64,000 nt of DNA from Pseudoalteromonas sp. XI10 (GCF_001469895.1 NZ_LOPY01000021.1:62001-126000); one strand, 5' to 3'; counted from the first letter of the stretch, positions 9,379 through 18,434 are shown. Notes: generated by a model not told the origin, from the letters alone. Numbers and translations are program-made.

Positions 9379-10686
9379 CTAATTTTTGATCATGATCCTG
9401 AAAGGATTCGGTTTTCTTGCTTCAAGCTGCTGCAGTTTTGCAATTGATTTTGCGCCAAACACATGCCCTTTAGGTAATAACAAAATACCGTCGTAGCTTC
9501 TTAGTGCGTGCCCAAGTACCATGCCGTTTTTAAGATCTTGAGCCGAGATAATTTTCATGGTGCCGACTTTTTGATCGCTCGCACAGCTTATTTTAATGCT
9601 ATCTAATACGTCTAAAATTTTTGGGTGATAGTGAGTGCCGCTGTATAGCCGGAGCTGATCAAGTGCGCTTTCGTAACGGCTGTTATCTTGCACTGTGATG
9701 TGTGCAATTGCCTGCCAGAAATCGCGGGCTACCGCTAAAATCATTGCCGTAATTGGTATTTCTTTGCCCTTTAAGCCCTTCGGTGTGCCCGAGCCATTGT
9801 AATGCTCAAACTGGTAATAAATCGCCTCAGAGACATCATGTAAATGGGTCGCAGGCATGAGCATCAGCTGAGCGGTACTTGGGTGGGTGTAAAAGATTTT
9901 TTTTTGGTTTTCGGTTAGTTCCCTTGTTGGCTTTTTATAAAGCTCAGGCTCCATGGCGAGCAAGCCTATTTGTGCAAGATAACCTGCCATTTCAGCTCTT
10001 TCGATATGTTGTTTATCTAAACCAAGTTGCTCTGCAATTTGCTTACTGGTGGCAGCAATGTTTTGTGCTTGCATACCATCAAGGTACGGATTGGCATTGA
10101 TAAAGTTATATAAAATCTCAAAAGTACTGCGATGCTCGTGTTTTTCACGCTCATTGACTTCTTCGAGCTGTTTGAGCACTTTTCGAATTTGTAGAGTGCG
10201 CTTTTCTACCATTTGCTCAAGGTTGTTGTTTAGCTCTTTTAACTGGCTGTTTTGCGCTTTGATTTTTTGCTCTAACTGCTTGTTTTGGCGCTTTAATGAG
10301 GTTTTTTCTATGCCATCACTAATGTTGCGCAGCAGTAATTCGTTTTGCCATGGTTTTTGAATATAGGCATGGATTTTACCTTTATTGACAGCGGCAATGG
10401 TGTTGTCGATATCTGAGTAACCGGTTAGCAAAATCCGCTGTGGTTCTGGGTCTATATTAAGTGCTTGCGCAAAGAAGTCGGCGCCATCCATGTTTGGCAT
10501 ACGCATGTCGCAAATGATCACATCGAAACTGTAAGTGGCTAGCACTTTTAGCCCTTCTAGAGGGTCAGAGCAGGCTTTTGCGGTGATGTTATTCGCTGAT
10601 AACAGGCGCAAAAGAGTCCTTAAGACGATTTCGTCGTCATCAATGCATAAAACCTGAATATGTTGTTTGCTAACTTGTTCTGCCAT
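9379..10686 (-). CDS. Response regulator with degenerate HD-GYP domain
   Basis: A 435-residue protein. The receiver domain (about 10-125) has the acidic pocket IDDD and phospho-acceptor Asp60 in VIICDMRMP. A coiled coil (~135-185, many Gln/Leu/Lys) links it to an HD-GYP-like output domain (~190-365). The HD dyad is replaced by Ala-Gln (YLAQIGLL instead of L-HD-IGK) and the GYP segment reads HYNGSGTP, so metal binding and c-di-GMP hydrolysis are probably lost. The C-terminal ~60 residues form a small extra domain (NGMVLGHALRSYDG). It is divergent from the histidine kinase at 10782, its likely partner. The output is probably binding or regulation rather than catalysis, which is inference. Confidence 0.85.
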   Translation of the reverse strand: MAEQVSKQHIQVLCIDDDEIVLRTLLRLLSANNITAKACSDPLEGLKVLATYSFDVIICDMRMPNMDGADFFAQALNIDPEPQRILLTGYSDIDNTIAAVNKGKIHAYIQKPWQNELLLRNISDGIEKTSLKRQNKQLEQKIKAQNSQLKELNNNLEQMVEKRTLQIRKVLKQLEEVNEREKHEHRSTFEILYNFINANPYLDGMQAQNIAATSKQIAEQLGLDKQHIERAEMAGYLAQIGLLAMEPELYKKPTRELTENQKKIFYTHPSTAQLMLMPATHLHDVSEAIYYQFEHYNGSGTPKGLKGKEIPITAMILAVARDFWQAIAHITVQDNSRYESALDQLRLYSGTHYHPKILDVLDSIKISCASDQKVGTMKIISAQDLKNGMVLGHALRSYDGILLLPKGHVFGAKSIAKLQQLEARKPNPFRIMIKN

Positions 10687-10781
10687 ACCGTTTTACTATG
10701 AGTCATCGTTAATCAATAACATAGCCTTAAATCAAGCCTTGTGCTAGGTTTTAAAAGAGACAAACAGAGTTTGAGACGAAT

Positions 10782-11741
10782 ATGGATGACTTTAAGCAAG
10801 CCTATTTGTTAGAAAAAGCGGCCAGAGAAGAAGCTGAACAATTGCTCGCAGACAAAAGCCGTATTCTAGTGGCATTAAACAGTGAGCTTGAGCAAAAAAT
10901 TGCTGATTTAGAGCACCATCAAGCTATGTTCATTCAAGCCGAAAAAATGGCCACTTTAGGCACTCTTTGCGCTGGGGTTGCCCATGAAATTAATAATCCA
11001 CTCGCGTACAGTATCAGTAATGTTGATTGTTTAAAAAATTACTGTAATTACTTTAGTGAGCTACTTGCAGTATGTGATGAATTTGCCTGCAACGATACCG
11101 ATAAAGCCACATTTTGTAAGCAGTTAACTGAGCTCAATCAAGTACACTCATTTCGCTTTATGGCTGATGATTTACCTGAATTAATAAGCGACACGTCGCA
11201 GGGGCTGCAAAGGATCAGCAAGATTGTTGCTAATTTACTAGACTTTTCTCGGCCCAAGGGTCACGACAAACAATTTGCTGATATGACAGAGGCGGTAAAA
11301 AGTGCCGTTAAACTACTCGCAAACCAACTCCGTGATTGTAATTTAAAAACCCAATACAGCCCTATATCGCAAAGTTGGTGTAACTTACCCGCAATAAGCC
11401 AAGTAATCGTTAATGTTTTGATTAATGCTAAGCAAGCTTGCAGTAGCTTAGGCGCAAAAGCTGAAATATCTGTCGCTGTGTATGAGTTTGAACAACATAT
11501 TTATATTGATGTAGAAGACAATGGCTCAGGCATGTCAGAACAAACCATTGCGAAAATATATGATCCCTTTTACACCACTAAACCTGTTGGTGAAGGCACC
11601 GGTATGGGCATGACTATGGCGTACGCCATAGTGCATGAACACCAAGGGTGTATTGATATTCAAAGTACAGAAGGAATGGGCACACGTATCAGTTGTGTGT
11701 TTCCTGTACAAAGCCAGATTAGGAATACTGTAACTAGCTGA
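10782..11741 (+). CDS. Soluble sensor histidine kinase
   Basis: A 319-residue cytoplasmic kinase. A short coiled coil (1-55) is followed by the HisKA box GVAHEINNPL with phospho-acceptor His68, the N box NVLINAKQAC, the G1 box DNGSGM, the F box DPFYTTKP and G2 GEGTGMGMTMAYAI. There is no membrane segment and no recognisable sensory domain, so the signal is probably cytoplasmic or delivered by a partner. It is divergent from, and 95 bases away from, the receiver/HD-GYP gene, whose receiver it probably phosphorylates. NtrB-like HisKA kinases of this size are common in Pseudoalteromonas and Shewanella. No specific name is warranted. Confidence 0.88.
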   Translation: MDDFKQAYLLEKAAREEAEQLLADKSRILVALNSELEQKIADLEHHQAMFIQAEKMATLGTLCAGVAHEINNPLAYSISNVDCLKNYCNYFSELLAVCDEFACNDTDKATFCKQLTELNQVHSFRFMADDLPELISDTSQGLQRISKIVANLLDFSRPKGHDKQFADMTEAVKSAVKLLANQLRDCNLKTQYSPISQSWCNLPAISQVIVNVLINAKQACSSLGAKAEISVAVYEFEQHIYIDVEDNGSGMSEQTIAKIYDPFYTTKPVGEGTGMGMTMAYAIVHEHQGCIDIQSTEGMGTRISCVFPVQSQIRNTVTS

Positions 11742-11823
11742 CAATATTTCAGTTGTTGCAAAAATTTGTGGATTCGCTAGTGTAGGAATACACCCATAGC
11801 AAAACAAAATGCAAAGGCTCAAT

Positions 11824-12474
11824 ATGCTTAATCAACAAAGTTCGGATGTATTTAAAAACTACCTCGCTAGTCAAAGTGAAACGAATCAAGTTAGTTTGGA
11901 CCAAGTACTTGGTTATATGTCTGGCTTATTAGCCTGTTCAGAGTTTTTTGGGGAATCAGAATTAGCAAATTATATTGCCGATAATGATGAAACGGTATTC
12001 AACACCTTAATGACAGATTCTGAGCCACGCGATGCAATGATTGAGCTGCTTGATAACATCACCGAGGCTCAAGTTGAACAAAAGAAAATCTTAGCCGAAT
12101 TATACCCAAATGAAGTTAACAGCAATGAACCAAGCCAAGCACTACAGGACTTTTGTAGTGGTTATATTGCAGCGTATATTGTTAACCAAGATATTTGGCA
12201 TAGTGACTTACAATTTTTACTCAACGCTGATTCGCAGCAAGAAAACGAAAGCGAAGATGGTCAGCTGTTTATTGATAACTTTGAAGCTACCCTCGATTTA
12301 CTTACCACCTTTGCAATGTGGGATCAGGCGCGGGCAAATCACCCTGAGCCAGAAAAACTAGGTGAAGGGTTTGTCACTTTCTTTAATGCGCTAGACGAGA
12401 GTTTATCTGAAATTGCCACCATGGCGTTAATGCTTGAAGATGAAAAACTGGCGATGCTTGAGCAAGATCAGTAA
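11824..12474 (+). CDS. YecA/UPF0149-like protein
   Basis: A 216-residue acidic soluble protein. I prefer ATG 11824 over ATG 11809 because AAAGG at 11813-11817 lies 6 bases ahead of it. Two helical segments (LDQVLGYMSGLLAC and LQDFCSGYIAAYI) resemble the duplicated H/GxxxGLL and F/WCxGF motifs of the UPF0149/YecA family, whose biochemical role is unsettled. The C-terminus lacks the SEC-C type zinc motif found in some members. It follows the kinase gene by 82 bases and may be read through from it. The assignment is tentative, by motif pattern only. Confidence 0.5.
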   Translation: MLNQQSSDVFKNYLASQSETNQVSLDQVLGYMSGLLACSEFFGESELANYIADNDETVFNTLMTDSEPRDAMIELLDNITEAQVEQKKILAELYPNEVNSNEPSQALQDFCSGYIAAYIVNQDIWHSDLQFLLNADSQQENESEDGQLFIDNFEATLDLLTTFAMWDQARANHPEPEKLGEGFVTFFNALDESLSEIATMALMLEDEKLAMLEQDQ

Positions 12475-12789
12475 ACATTTCCCTCCTCAGTAGAGATAAG
12501 CTGATAGTTGCATTATTTTGCTTATTTCTACTGAAAAACGAATAATTTCCACCGTTAAAGTTCCATTAATAGTACAAATAGAAATATTTATACCTAAGTC
12601 GTATCTTATTTTTCTTTCCTTTTGTGTATTTGTTGATAGGATGTTTTTCAAGAGTTAACTCGCAGGCTTGAGTTAGCTTTCAAAATCGTGATTTCTAAAA
12701 TCAACAACACGTGCTTAGTGCTTTTCTTAATTTCTCCAAAAGGGGCGTCTTTTTGTTTTAAGTAAAGCCAAAATATCAACAGGATACAC
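12475..12789. other. Intergenic region upstream of TonB receptor
   Basis: A 315-base gap. A 14-bp near-perfect inverted repeat (12487-12500 with 12521-12534, one G-U pair, 20-base loop) lies just after the preceding stop and may end that transcript, although no T run follows. The rest is AT-rich. The receptor start is preceded by CAGGAT at normal spacing. An antisense frame spans this area but runs into the receptor gene and has no coding signature. Confidence 0.5.
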
Positions 12790-15333
12790 ATGACAACACA
12801 TTCTTTAAGTATGCTGGCCGTTGCGGTTAGTGTGGCTGTTTCTGCGACTTCAGTGCAGGCAGCAGAGCAAGCACCTGCTGTAAAAGCAGATAAAAACATC
12901 GAACAAATCTCTGTATTAGGCTCACGAGTTGCCAATCGTACGGCTACCGAATCAACATCGCCAGTTGATTTAATTGATGCTGACGACTTAAACAAAGGTG
13001 GATTCACTGAGCTTGGCCAAAGTCTGCAAGCGACGGCTCCTTCATTTAACTTTTCTCGTACGCAAGTGTCAGATGGCTCTGACTTATTTAGACCTGCAAC
13101 TCTTCGTGGTTTACAGCCAGACCAAACGTTAGTGCTTATCAATGGTAAACGCCGTCATAACCAATCTATTTTTGGTTTAAATGGTACTGTAGGTGCCGGT
13201 GCTGCGGGTACCGATATGAATGCGATTCCGCTTACTGCGTTAAAAGGCGTTGAAGTACTTCGTGATGGTGCTGCTGCGCAATATGGTTCTGATGCGATAG
13301 CCGGTGTTATCAACTTATCGTTAAACGATTCAACCGGTGTCACAACGGGCTATGTGCAAGCGGGTAGCACGGGTGAAGGCGATGGTGACACTATTTCAAT
13401 GGGTTTAAACCGTGGCTTTGATTTAGGTGATGAAGGTGGCTTCATTAACTTTTCTTTAGAATACCGTGATGCTGATGGCACCAACCGAGCTGAGCGTGAT
13501 ACTGGAGGCTCAGTTGATGTACCTGCAGGCACACTCTCTAACGAAGTTCGTTGGGGTCAAGGTAATGCTGATAGTGAATTTACCTCTGTGTTTTATAACA
13601 TGGCGTTACCTATGGGTGAGACCGAGCTTTACTCATTTGGTGGGTACTCAAACCGTACTGCGCTAGGTAATGGTTTTTACCGTAACTTTGACCAAGCAGC
13701 GAAGAACGTTGTGCAAGTATATGGCGATGGCTTTTTACCTCGTATCGATAATGAAGCCGAAGATATTTCGTTTTCACTAGGTTTGCGCGGAGAGTTAAAT
13801 CCAGATTGGAGCTATGACGTATCTGCCGTATACGGTGAAAACAGCTATGACTTCACTTCAAAAAACACCCTAAATGCGTCGTATGCTGCTGAATATGTAG
13901 CGAATAACCCAGATGCAAGCGATGCTGATATTGCTGCTAATGCAGGCCCTTCAGGCGGATATTCAGGTGGCTTTAGATTTGATCAAACAACCGTTAATGC
14001 AGACCTTAATGGTATTGTTGATATTGGTCGCAGCGAGCCTTTATATGTATCTGTGGGGGCTGAATACCGTAAAGAAAATTATGAAATCGTGCCGGGCGAA
14101 GAAGCCTCTTATGCATGTGGTTTAGCTAATTCAGATAGCTCATACCCTGCGGTAAACGACAGCAGCGTATTCGCTGAGTGTGGTTTCCAAGCTTATAACG
14201 GTTTACGCCCAGAAGCATCAAACAAAGAGAGCCGTCACAGCTATGCATTTTATGTAAATGCCGAAACGCTGATCACGGATGCATGGCAAGTAAGCACAGC
14301 GCTTCGTTATGAAGACTTTTCTGATGCCGGTGATGACATCATTGGTAAGCTAGCAACACGCTATGAAATTACCGATGACTTTGCCGTGCGTGGTGCGATT
14401 TCATCTGGCTTTAGAGCACCATCACTGCAACAAAGTGCCTATACAGCTTACACCACAAACTTAGGTGCTGGTGGCGTGTTATTGCAATCATTCACAGCAA
14501 CAGCGGGCTCTGATTTTCCGTCAGCACTTGGCGTTGATAGCCTTGGCCTTGAAAGCTCAGAAAACTTAAGTGCAGGTTTTGTTTACAACGTAACTAGCGA
14601 TTTATCGCTAACCGTTGATTTTTACCATGTTGCTATTAAAGACAGAATTACCCTTGGCAGCTTAATGTCGGCGGACGATGTTTCGTTTAGTGCTGAGGCT
14701 GTGGCTGCGCTTAATGCAACAGGAGCACAGCAAGCTAACTACTTCTCAAACTCAGTTGATTCAACCACCAAAGGGGTTGATATTATTGCTTCGTACCGCA
14801 CCGATTTGTACGACGGTAATTTCTCAGCAACCTTTGCGGGTAACATTAACGAAACTGAAATTGATGATGTAAATGCACCTGAGGGTATTCCTGAATCAAT
14901 CGCCCTTGATGATTTACAACGTAGTTTCTTAACTGACGGTCAACCAGGTGAGCGTGCTACGCTAACGTTTGAATACGATCGTGGCGATTTCAACAGCATG
15001 CTACGCTTTAACTACTATGGTGAAACTGACGTTAAATACTTTGGTAATGACCACATTGGTTTACCTGATGAGCTATCACCTACCGGTGAGTTTAAAGACA
15101 CAAGCACGGTAGAATCAGCGGTATTAGTGGATGTTAACGTGGGCTATCAGCTAACTGACGAACTCATGCTATCGGCGGGTATTGATAATATCTTTGATGT
15201 AACGCCAGACGAGCTAGGCGAAGATGAAGCGCTTGATTTTATTACGAATAAAGCATTCAAATACCCTGTTCGTGCACTACCTTATGGTTTTGATGGTATG
15301 ACCTACTACGCAAAATTAAGTTTTAGCTTTTAA
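12790..15333 (+). CDS. TonB-dependent outer-membrane receptor
   Basis: An 847-residue protein with a signal peptide (about 1-25, ending VQAAEQA). The plug domain (~35-175) carries the family signatures FNFSRTQVSDGSDLFRPATLRGL, VLINGKRRHNQS, LKGVEVLRDGAAAQYGSDAIAGVINL. A 22-strand type barrel follows and ends with an aromatic terminal strand (YYAKLSFSF), the BamA recognition signature. Such receptors import siderophores, vitamins, glycans or peptides using TonB energy. Nothing in the neighbourhood fixes the ligand: the nearest catabolic genes are the chitinases 4 kb away, beyond unrelated genes. The internal Cys pair (YACGLANS...FAECGF) may form a loop disulfide. Confidence 0.93.
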   Translation: MTTHSLSMLAVAVSVAVSATSVQAAEQAPAVKADKNIEQISVLGSRVANRTATESTSPVDLIDADDLNKGGFTELGQSLQATAPSFNFSRTQVSDGSDLFRPATLRGLQPDQTLVLINGKRRHNQSIFGLNGTVGAGAAGTDMNAIPLTALKGVEVLRDGAAAQYGSDAIAGVINLSLNDSTGVTTGYVQAGSTGEGDGDTISMGLNRGFDLGDEGGFINFSLEYRDADGTNRAERDTGGSVDVPAGTLSNEVRWGQGNADSEFTSVFYNMALPMGETELYSFGGYSNRTALGNGFYRNFDQAAKNVVQVYGDGFLPRIDNEAEDISFSLGLRGELNPDWSYDVSAVYGENSYDFTSKNTLNASYAAEYVANNPDASDADIAANAGPSGGYSGGFRFDQTTVNADLNGIVDIGRSEPLYVSVGAEYRKENYEIVPGEEASYACGLANSDSSYPAVNDSSVFAECGFQAYNGLRPEASNKESRHSYAFYVNAETLITDAWQVSTALRYEDFSDAGDDIIGKLATRYEITDDFAVRGAISSGFRAPSLQQSAYTAYTTNLGAGGVLLQSFTATAGSDFPSALGVDSLGLESSENLSAGFVYNVTSDLSLTVDFYHVAIKDRITLGSLMSADDVSFSAEAVAALNATGAQQANYFSNSVDSTTKGVDIIASYRTDLYDGNFSATFAGNINETEIDDVNAPEGIPESIALDDLQRSFLTDGQPGERATLTFEYDRGDFNSMLRFNYYGETDVKYFGNDHIGLPDELSPTGEFKDTSTVESAVLVDVNVGYQLTDELMLSAGIDNIFDVTPDELGEDEALDFITNKAFKYPVRALPYGFDGMTYYAKLSFSF

Positions 15334-15355
15334 TTCCTAAGTTGATATGAAACTT

Positions 15356-15383
15356 AAATAGCGCCTAACGGCGCTATTTTTTT
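15356..15383 (+). terminator. Intrinsic terminator of the TonB receptor gene
   Basis: AAATAGCGCC (15356-15365) pairs perfectly with GGCGCTATTT (15370-15379) around a TAAC loop, followed by a T run to 15383. It lies 23 bases after the receptor stop. Confidence 0.9.
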
Positions 15384-15438
15384 GCTTAATTGTAGTATCC
15401 GACATTTGTCGTTATATCAATGACAGTGTCTTTAATTA

Positions 15439-15560
15439 GAGAGTTGCAAGGGGAAAGTTTGCGAGAGTAAAGGGGAAAGTTAGCGAGTTTCGAGGTGCGA
15501 GATACGAGAAACGAGACATGAGATGCGAGTTTGTAGCAGCGATTTTATATCGCGTTTTAT
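15439..15560. repeat. Repeat island 2a (inverted heptamer array plus hairpin word)
   Basis: GGGGAAAGTT words at about 15450 and 15472 lead into CGAG units of strict 7-bp period at 15484, 15491, 15498, 15505 and 15512, then TGAG 15519 and CGAG 15526. The word TAGCAGCGATTTTATATCGC follows at 15534, the reverse complement of the word in island 1. Everything is in the opposite orientation to island 1. Confidence 0.9.
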
Positions 15561-15587
15561 TTCGCTTTTTTGAGTTTTCATATGCAT

Positions 15588-15908
15588 TTAAACACTCCAA
15601 AATTTTTCTAGTAGGATGCTCCCAAATAATAAAATCAAACTGGTAATTATAATTGTGTAGTAGATAGTCGAGTTTATTATTGGCTCTAAAGTGAAGTGTG
15701 GTGAAAATAATTTTTTTAGCGGTTTAAAGAATAGCTTTGGGTTTAAGCTACCCGCTAAAATTATAATTGAAATTGCTAGACAACTAATGAACTCAAACCA
15801 GTCTAGATCTTGTAATATAAGCGAATAAATACCGACAGTTAAATTAATAATTGCTGCCAATCCGAACAAAATAGATAGCAGCTTTTCCTTTTTATTAAGC
15901 GTTTCCAT
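15588..15908 (-). CDS. Small inner-membrane protein
   Basis: A 106-residue protein with three to four hydrophobic segments (about 10-32, 37-55, 80-103), with Lys-rich loops between them. The start is ATG 15908, preceded by AAGGAG at normal spacing, which supports a real gene. The family is not recognised. It is stranded inside a repeat-rich region, with repeat island 2a downstream and island 2b upstream, and has no operon partners. Its A/T-rich, Ile/Leu/Lys-heavy composition differs from the flanking genes, which may hint at recent arrival. Confidence 0.6.
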   Translation of the reverse strand: METLNKKEKLLSILFGLAAIINLTVGIYSLILQDLDWFEFISCLAISIIILAGSLNPKLFFKPLKKLFSPHFTLEPIINSTIYYTIIITSLILLFGSILLEKFWSV

Positions 15909-16047
15909 ACTGTAATACTCCTTATAACATTATTTAATACCTTTATATTTCGGTAAGTTACGAGAATAAAGGGGAAAGTCGCGAGTTTCGAGGTGCGAGA
16001 TACGAGCCTGTAGCAGCGATTTTATATCGCGTTTCTCTCGAACCTAG

Positions 16048-16158
16048 CTACGTAGGCGTTATGCTTGCATGGCGCGCGAAACAAGTTTCACGCCTACGTC
16101 TAATCGTTTTGCATTTGTGTGGTGTTTGAGAGTTCATGGCTGAAGCCATTCCTACGAA
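16048..16158. repeat. 111-bp direct repeat, copy 1
   Basis: Aligned without gaps to 16300-16410 at an offset of 252 bases, with five mismatches that I can count. It contains CGTAGGCGT (16051-16059) and its complement ACGCCTACG (16090-16098), so the first half can fold. It also holds the 23-bp element at 16074-16096, found identically in three other places, and ends with the palindromic TGGCTGAAGCCA. Confidence 0.92.
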
Positions 16159-16299
16159 GACATCAAATTCGTAGCAGCGATTTTATATCGCGTTTATTCT
16201 CACTCCTAGCACCTAGCACCTAGCACCTAGCACCTAGCTCCTAACACCTCGAATCTCGTAATTCGCATCCCTCACCAATGTCGCGGCATAAAGCCGCTG

Positions 16300-16410
16300 C
16301 TACGTAGGCGTTATGCTTGCATGACGCGCGAAACAAGTTTCACGCCTACGTCTAATCGTTTTACATAGGTGTGGTGTTTGAGAGTTCATGGCTAAAGCCA
16401 TTCCTACGAA
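16300..16410. repeat. 111-bp direct repeat, copy 2
   Basis: The second copy of the unit at 16048-16158, with five substitutions and no indels. The intervening sequence contains a CTAG/CTCG heptamer array, so the larger unit seems to have been duplicated and then diverged in the tandem part. Confidence 0.92.
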
Positions 16411-16562
16411 CGCATCAGATTTATATCGCGTTTACTCTCGTATCTCTGACCACGCACCTCGAACCTCTCACCACGCATCTCGCACCTCGCACCACGCATC
16501 TCGCACCTCGCACCTCGCACCTCGAACCTAGCTCCTAGTCCCTAGCACCTAACCCCTCGAAC

Positions 16563-18434
16563 CTAGTCCCTTTTAACTCGCTCGCATATCTCACGCATTT
16601 GTTGTTTTATTTCCGGTTCTTTTTCATCGAATATCTTGTTGATACGTTCGATATAGGCATGGTTTTCTTCGAATGGCACGCCGATTTCGTAGACATCTGC
16701 GGCTTCTCGTAGCATTTCTTTATCAAACTCACTGAAAATATCGACCATTTCTTGGGCTTTTTCTCGCTCAATACCAAGTGCTTCAAATGATGAACGGCCC
16801 ATGCGCATGGTGCTGTCGTAGGTTTCGCGAATAATATCTCGACAGCCGTAAGCCCATAAATCGTATACATGATGGCGGTCTACAGCGCGGGCAACAACAT
16901 GTAAATGCGGATAATTTTGCATCGCGTAACGGACTAATTTAGTTATTTGCTCAGCATCATCAAGCGCAACAACCAACAGTTTTGCATCTTCAATGCCTGC
17001 AGCACTGAGTAGATCTGGCCGAGTGGCATCACCAAAAAAGTTACGAATACCAACACGCTCAAGGGCTTCGAGTTGTTTGTAGTTGTAATCAATCACAGTG
17101 GTTTTATAGCCGCCAGCTTGTAAAATACGGTCAACCAGTCCTCCCATCCTGCCTGAGCCTGCAATGACTACATGGCTATCATCAGGGAACTCTTCTGTTT
17201 CTTTTCCTGCTTGCTCACAAATAAAGCGCGGTGCTATTACACGTTGATACAGAATGAATAATCCTGGCGAAAGCAGCATGGATAAGGTCACAACTAGTAA
17301 TAGCTGGTCGGCAATGGCATTGGTCAATACACTATTAGAAACACTGTAAGCAAGTAGTACAAAACCAAACTCACCAGCTTGTGCAAGCCCCAGTACTAGC
17401 AACCAAAGTGCGGCGCCTCTTAGGCCAAAAATACGTCCTAAAATTAATAGCACAACTGCTTTAGTTACAATCAGTGCGCCGGTTAGTATCACGATGGTGG
17501 CTAGGTTATCTGCGAGTAATTGAAAATTGATACTTGCGCCAACGGTGATAAAGAATAATCCAAGTAATAGCCCTTTGAAGGGATCGATATTACTTTCGAG
17601 CTCATGTTTATAAGGTGAGTTTGCAAGCACAACACCCGCTAAAAATGTGCCAAGCGCAGGGGATAAGCCAACTAACGACATCATTAAAGCGATACCTATA
17701 ACAAAGAATAGGGCTGTAGCGGTAAATAGCTCGCGAAGCCGTGCTAGTGCTACAAATCTAAAAATCGGTGCGGTTAAGTAGTTACCACCAAAAACGACGA
17801 GCGCGATCATACCTAAAGTAACCAGCGCTGCTTGCCAGCTTTCAAGGCCCGCCACCAAGCTTAAGCGAGCATGGCCGTCTTCGCTTGCATGGGCTGTATC
17901 TGCAATAACGGGCGCTATTTCTGGTAAAGCAAGTAATGGAATAAACGCAAGCATAGGAATAACGGCTATATCTTGGGTGAGTAATACGCTAAATGAGGCC
18001 TGACCACCATCTGATTTTAATAGCCCGCGCTCTGAAAGCGTTTGCAGCACAATCGCGGTCGATGAAAGCGATAAAATTAAGCCTATTGTAAGTGCTGTTT
18101 GCCAGGCGTGACCTAATGCTAAACCAATACCAGTAAAGGCAGCAGCTGATAAAACTACTTGGCCGCCACCTAGGCCAATAAGCTGTTTTCGCATTGACCA
18201 AAGCGCTTTGGGTTCGAGCTCTAAGCCAACAATAAACAGCATCATTACCACACCAAACTCAGCAAAATGCTGGATAGCAATCACATCAACATTTAAAAAT
18301 GTCAGTGTTGGCCCTATAACAATACCTGCGAGTAAGTAGCCAAGCACTGAGCCAAGCCCAAACTTGCTGGCAATAGGCACGGCAATAATGCCTGCAATAA
18401 GGAAAATATAGGCGATTAAGAGAAAGTCAGTCAT
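16563..18434 (-). CDS. Kef-type monovalent cation:proton antiporter (CPA2)
   Basis: A 623-residue protein. About 12 membrane segments occupy residues 1-395 (MTDFLLIAYIFLIAGIIAVP at the start; FVVMMLFIVGLELEPK-type CPA2 core; a conserved LLTQDIAVIPML segment). A cytosolic RCK/TrkA-N domain follows (~410-530), with the Rossmann start VVIAGSGRMGGLVDRIL and IDYN. KefB/KefC antiporters exchange K+ for H+ and protect against electrophiles when gated by glutathione adducts. The RCK glycine pattern fits nucleotide binding, but I cannot tell KefB from KefC and no KefF/KefG subunit is adjacent. The start is ATG 18434, preceded by AGGA. The stop codon lies in a heptamer repeat array. The 230 bases upstream separate it from divergent arfA. 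Confidence 0.9.
   Translation of the reverse strand: MTDFLLIAYIFLIAGIIAVPIASKFGLGSVLGYLLAGIVIGPTLTFLNVDVIAIQHFAEFGVVMMLFIVGLELEPKALWSMRKQLIGLGGGQVVLSAAAFTGIGLALGHAWQTALTIGLILSLSSTAIVLQTLSERGLLKSDGGQASFSVLLTQDIAVIPMLAFIPLLALPEIAPVIADTAHASEDGHARLSLVAGLESWQAALVTLGMIALVVFGGNYLTAPIFRFVALARLRELFTATALFFVIGIALMMSLVGLSPALGTFLAGVVLANSPYKHELESNIDPFKGLLLGLFFITVGASINFQLLADNLATIVILTGALIVTKAVVLLILGRIFGLRGAALWLLVLGLAQAGEFGFVLLAYSVSNSVLTNAIADQLLLVVTLSMLLSPGLFILYQRVIAPRFICEQAGKETEEFPDDSHVVIAGSGRMGGLVDRILQAGGYKTTVIDYNYKQLEALERVGIRNFFGDATRPDLLSAAGIEDAKLLVVALDDAEQITKLVRYAMQNYPHLHVVARAVDRHHVYDLWAYGCRDIIRETYDSTMRMGRSSFEALGIEREKAQEMVDIFSEFDKEMLREAADVYEIGVPFEENHAYIERINKIFDEKEPEIKQQMREICERVKRD

Larger units (their letters stand above)
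15958..16569. repeat. Repeat island 2b (largest heptamer array)
   Basis: Parts in order: CGAG units at 15961, 15982, 15989, 15996 and 16003 (all on a 7-bp grid); TAGCAGCGATTTTATATCGC at 16011; a 111-bp unit at 16048-16158; another TAGCAGCGATTTTATATCG word at 16172; CTAG units at 16206, 16213, 16220, 16227 and 16234, then CTAA 16241, CTCG 16248, CTCG 16255 and TTCG 16262; a second 111-bp unit at 16300-16410; then about 19 in-phase heptamers from 16437 to 16569 that shift from CTCGnnn to CTAGnnn. The last heptamer overlaps the kef stop codon (complement of CTA at 16563-16565). No ORF is present. Confidence 0.92.

Noticed and set aside
12648..13142. Antisense ORF over the start of the TonB receptor
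   Set aside because: It overlaps a clear receptor signal peptide and plug on the other strand, and its product has no coherent pattern.
16437..16569. CRISPR-like repeat array
   Set aside because: Units are only 7 bp with no spacers, and no cas genes are present.
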